Shown here: positions 5,501 through 7,083 of the stretch, one piece after another | How the letters are laid out: each line of letters begins with the position of its first letter | Numbering within the stretch: position 1 is the first letter of the stretch | Assembly (NCBI GenBank): GCA_016928755.1 | Contig: JAFGKB010000302.1 | Coordinates: 1 to 7,083, forward strand | Length of the DNA: 7,083 nt | Direction: 5' to 3' | Origin: Anaerolineae bacterium | GTDB taxonomy: Bacteria; Chloroflexota; Anaerolineae; B4-G1; SLSP01 | The notes under the pieces: model-generated | Seen by the model: the letters and a program-made list of their open reading frames with translations, nothing else | The model's database searches: none | Told to the model about the DNA's origin: nothing | Program-made: the position numbers and the translations under genes

Positions 5501-6817
5501 CATAATGACCGGACGGACTTCTGGAATATAAGCATCAATCAGCTCCGGCGTGATAGCATTCCCACGGACAATAGCCGAGTACAAATCTGCACTTGGCCGC
5601 GTTTTGCGCTCTTTTGTCTCCGGGTCCATCTCTATAAGCCCAAAGGGCATACCCCACCCCTCTGCCCACTCGAAATTATCGGTAAGTGTCCAGTGATAAT
5701 ACCCCCGTATCTGGATATTCTCTTGTAGTGCCTTCCACATCTGGTGCAGGTGTAACACCAGGGCACGGGGTCTCTGGTCATCATCACTATCTGGGGTGCC
5801 ATTTTCGGTAATATAAATGGGCAGACCTTTACGTGATAGAATTTTCAGGGCACGGAAGAGTCCCTCCGGGTACAATTCACCATATCCTCCATCTAGTAAC
5901 TCGGCATCCTCTGCATGGAGCCGTTGGCTGTAGAGGTCATCTTTAGCAGTCCTATCGAACCTGACCAAATCACGGGTATAGTAATTCAGTCCTATCCAAT
6001 CCACAGCTTTCCCCATACCCGGTGCCGGCCCAATACCCAGGAATAAGTGCCACCAGCCGTTAAGCAATGGTTTGAGGAATGCCCGGTTAAAGGCTTGTTC
6101 ATAAGCCCAACTGGCCACTCGATCCATTAAGTTATTAGGTCGTGCCGGATCAAAAAACCGGTAGTTATGGGCAAATCCTACTTGTGCCTCGGGTTTTATG
6201 CGGTGAATAATCTTGTAGGACTCCACATGAGCTTGTACCATATTGCGCAATACTTGACGGGCTGCCTTAATATCACTCCTTCCCGGTGGGAATATCCCTT
6301 CCACATACCCCTGAGAGGCATACACATTTGGCTCATTGAGCGTACACCAAAGCGTGGCCTCATCTCCCAAGTGTTTCATAACTTGTTCCGTGTAGCGGTT
6401 AAAGAACATCACAATATCAGGGTTCTCCCAACTTCCATACTCCTCAAGCCATAGAGGATTTGAGAAGTGATGCAAGGTGACCATAGGTTCAATACCCCGT
6501 TGTTTTAATCCTTGCAACATTTGCCGGTAGCGTTCGATGGCGTCGAGGTCTAAGTAACCCTCTTTTGGCTCAATACGGCTCCATTCAAGAGATAGTCGCA
6601 TTGCATTCAGCCCCATCCGCGCGGCAATATCGAAATCTATATCAGTATTCTCCCACCAACCACAGGCTTTTCCCGACTTATGCCCAAAGTTAATATGTCC
6701 TTCGTCCTGTTCCCAGGCCCACCATTGGTTATTCGTGTTATTCCCTTCTACCTGGTGGGATGCTGTTGCCACGCCCCACAGAAAATCAGGGGGAAAATGA
6801 TATGTCGCATTTGGCAT
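5492..6817 (-). CDS. Glycoside hydrolase family 1 beta-glycosidase
   Basis: This retaining beta-glycosidase, probably a beta-glucosidase or beta-galactosidase, has a single (beta/alpha)8 barrel of 441 residues, typical for GH1, and no signal peptide, so it is cytosolic. The acid/base is Glu162 in CTLNEPN and the nucleophile Glu338 in YITENGTPD. Substrate-site residues are Gln22 in ASHQVEG, His116 in TLHHFSNP, and Glu383-Trp384 in TDNFEWAEGWG. The N-terminal FPPDFLWGVATASHQVEG is the family signature. The start is ATG 6817 because GGAGG lies 8 nt upstream; the longer frame begins with a TTG that overlaps this SD. It is the first gene downstream of the promoter at 6897-6924 and precedes queA by 16 nt. 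No transporter or regulator is adjacent to indicate the natural sugar. Confidence 0.95.
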   Translation of the reverse strand: MPNATYHFPPDFLWGVATASHQVEGNNTNNQWWAWEQDEGHINFGHKSGKACGWWENTDIDFDIAARMGLNAMRLSLEWSRIEPKEGYLDLDAIERYRQMLQGLKQRGIEPMVTLHHFSNPLWLEEYGSWENPDIVMFFNRYTEQVMKHLGDEATLWCTLNEPNVYASQGYVEGIFPPGRSDIKAARQVLRNMVQAHVESYKIIHRIKPEAQVGFAHNYRFFDPARPNNLMDRVASWAYEQAFNRAFLKPLLNGWWHLFLGIGPAPGMGKAVDWIGLNYYTRDLVRFDRTAKDDLYSQRLHAEDAELLDGGYGELYPEGLFRALKILSRKGLPIYITENGTPDSDDDQRPRALVLHLHQMWKALQENIQIRGYYHWTLTDNFEWAEGWGMPFGLIEMDPETKERKTRPSADLYSAIVRGNAITPELIDAYIPEVRPVIMPE

Positions 6818-6841
6818 CTGTATGGCCTCCAATCAAATAAA

Positions 6842-6865
6842 CTCTCCGGTAATATAGCCGGAGGG
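6842..6865 (-). promoter_or_regulatory. Hairpin in the 5' leader of the beta-glycosidase operon
   Basis: CTCCGG (6844-6849) and CCGGAG (6858-6863) form a 6-bp GC-rich stem, extendable by a G-U and a G-C pair, with an 8-nt AT-rich loop. It lies between the predicted transcription start (about 6890) and the SD. There is no U tract directly after it, so it is not a clear attenuator; mRNA stabilisation or a protein-binding site is possible. Confidence 0.35.
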
Positions 6866-6896
6866 TAAACGGTTTTAATATGGTTTGTTATTACTG

Positions 6897-6924
6897 ATTA
6901 TAATGGATTTGCTATAGGTGACAA
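6897..6924 (-). promoter_or_regulatory. Near-consensus sigma70-type promoter for the GH1-queA-caspase-like operon
   Basis: Read on the - strand, TTGTCA (6919-6924) and a perfect TATAAT (6897-6902) are separated by 16 nt, 11 of 12 consensus matches. Transcription should begin near 6890, leaving a leader of about 70 nt before the ATG at 6817. No other promoter of similar quality was seen upstream of queA or the caspase-like gene, consistent with one operon. Confidence 0.75.
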
Positions 6925-7083
6925 CGAATTGCACGTAAAATCGATTTAAACGAGTCTTGATAAGTCTCACGCATCACGTTCCACCCTTCAATTTCCCCAA
7001 TGATATGACGGTCCTAAAACTACCCGTTGTGCGGGGTCTGGAACTCCCTGGTCATCCTGAGTCTCTAGCCGCGCCATCGTTTC
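6912..7083 (-). other. Fragmentary open frames at the right edge, possible decayed gene end
   Basis: Two adjoining - strand frames look protein-like but neither is a gene alone. One enters at the edge (7083) and stops at TGA 6988-6990, ending QRVVLGPSYHWGN. The other is open from 7013 to TAG 6912-6914 and reads DRHIIGEIEGWNVMRE, then continues to RAIRCHL. A single-base shift near 7011-7020 would join them into one C-terminus. An internal ATG (6974) with AAGGG upstream could start a 20-residue peptide. The stop overlaps the spacer of the promoter at 6897-6924. No family is recognised. Confidence 0.2.

Noticed and set aside
5476..5538. Longer N-terminus of QueA from a TTG at 5538
   Set aside because: It adds 21 residues absent from the family, starts with TTG and overlaps the beta-glycosidase end; ATG 5475 gives the canonical start.
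6818..6832. TTG start for the beta-glycosidase at 6832
   Set aside because: The TTG overlaps the GGAGG that is well spaced for ATG 6817, and the GH1 similarity begins after that Met.
6915..7013. Resemblance of RHIIGEIEGW to the start of S-adenosylmethionine decarboxylase
   Set aside because: Only a few residues agree, and the following sequence lacks the family's catalytic motifs.
6939..7083. + strand open frame running off the right edge
   Set aside because: It has 48 codons without a stop, but the ATG at 7005 lacks an SD, and the - strand frames are equally open; no recognisable protein.

Overview
The window carries six complete protein genes in two divergently organised blocks that converge on a gene-free stretch near position 2361-2782. 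The likely source is a member of the Chloroflexota (Anaerolineae-like). This rests on the SufS/SufU pairing, the style of the secreted caspase-like protein, and its C-terminal FLPLIMRN tail, which I recall as common on exported Chloroflexota proteins. There is no rRNA or other phylogenetic marker here, so the assignment is an inference.

Left block, + strand (1-2360): a possible extended -10 promoter and a roughly 100-nt leader that can fold as a small three-way junction precede sufS (cysteine desulfurase), sufU (zinc-dependent sulfur acceptor / Fe-S assembly protein) and a PduO-type corrinoid adenosyltransferase. Gaps are 20 and 11 nt, and the last SD overlaps the sufU stop codon, so this reads as one operon. 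The first two genes mobilise sulfur from cysteine for Fe-S cluster assembly. The third makes adenosylcobalamin; its link to the first two is positional only.

Middle (2361-2782): no conventional gene. The stretch has an AT-rich segment, a good -10 box (TATAAT, 2450-2455), about 180 nt of strikingly purine-rich + strand sequence (127 of 180 bases in 2461-2640 are A or G), two possible tiny ORFs and two consecutive + strand intrinsic terminators. It looks like a short independent transcript of about 265-315 nt, either a small RNA or a micro-mRNA.

Right block, - strand (read from 6924 down to 2783): a near-consensus promoter (TTGTCA-16-TATAAT) drives a GH1 beta-glycosidase, queA (queuosine tRNA modification) and a secreted caspase-like protein with two tandem beta-sandwich repeats. 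Gaps are only 16 and 26 nt, which suggests cotranscription. The three functions have no obvious common pathway.

Right edge (6912-7083): fragmentary open frames on the - strand that may be the decayed or frameshifted 3' end of a neighbouring gene. No tRNA, rRNA, CRISPR array, insertion sequence or phage gene was recognised.
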